DNA of 5,409 bases. Origin: Deltaproteobacteria bacterium. GTDB taxonomy: Bacteria > Bdellovibrionota > JACOXK01 > 2-02-FULL-40-11. Made by a program: the position numbers and the translations under genes. Of the stretch, positions 5,404-5,409 are shown one piece after another; position 1 is the first letter of the stretch; each line of letters begins with the position of its first letter. The stretch covers positions 1 through 5,409 of the forward strand of contig JACPST010000037.1 of NCBI GenBank assembly GCA_016193165.1. The letters are read 5' to 3'. Under the pieces are notes generated by a model. That model was not told the origin of the DNA, did no database searches, and was given only the letters and a program-made list of their open reading frames with translations.

Positions 5404-5409
5404 TATTAT

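Overview
The window carries five complete protein-coding genes on AT-rich DNA and ends six bases after the last stop codon. Cell-envelope proteins dominate: a proline/threonine-linker lipoprotein candidate, a FecR-domain protein with an N-terminal hydrophobic anchor, a secreted cyclophilin and a membrane-tethered oligopeptide-type solute-binding protein. FecR-fold and periplasmic cyclophilin genes point to a diderm (Gram-negative-type) bacterium. The low GC, Lys/Glu-rich proteins and the cyclophilin subtype would suit a former 'deltaproteobacterial' or Bdellovibrio-like lineage, but that placement is inference; no rRNA or tRNA is present to fix it.

Layout. Positions 1-104 have no gene I can support and contain a terminator-like hairpin (6-65) that probably ends a transcript from outside the window. 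A small unrecognised basic protein follows (105-377, +, TTG start). A 12-bp AT-rich hairpin (406-435) and an extended -10 box (443-451) lead into the lipoprotein candidate (460-1281, +). After 34 bp, itself able to fold into a hairpin, comes the FecR/carboxypeptidase-regulatory-like protein (1316-2989, +, GTG start). Its 3' end overlaps by 17 bp the 3' end of the cyclophilin gene on the opposite strand (3578-2973). The 148-bp divergent region 3579-3726 is dense in symmetry elements and drives the solute-binding protein (3727-5403, +), probably the first gene of a transport cluster continuing to the right.

How the parts may work together. Genes 2 and 3 are close, co-directional and both predicted to be exported, so they may be one operon for an envelope function; no sigma factor or TonB receptor is nearby, so the FecR domain is unlikely to act as a classical FecI/FecR signal transducer. 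The cyclophilin is a housekeeping periplasmic folding factor and the last gene a peptide-uptake component; these two share only a promoter region.

No wholly new system is evident. The points most worth a second look are a possible internal translation start in the cyclophilin gene that would yield a cytosolic form, the layered dyads and 21-bp-phased TTATCACTT repeats upstream of the solute-binding protein (the same motif abuts the FecR gene start), the near-leaderless promoter geometry of the lipoprotein gene, and the FecR plus interrupted beta-sandwich architecture.
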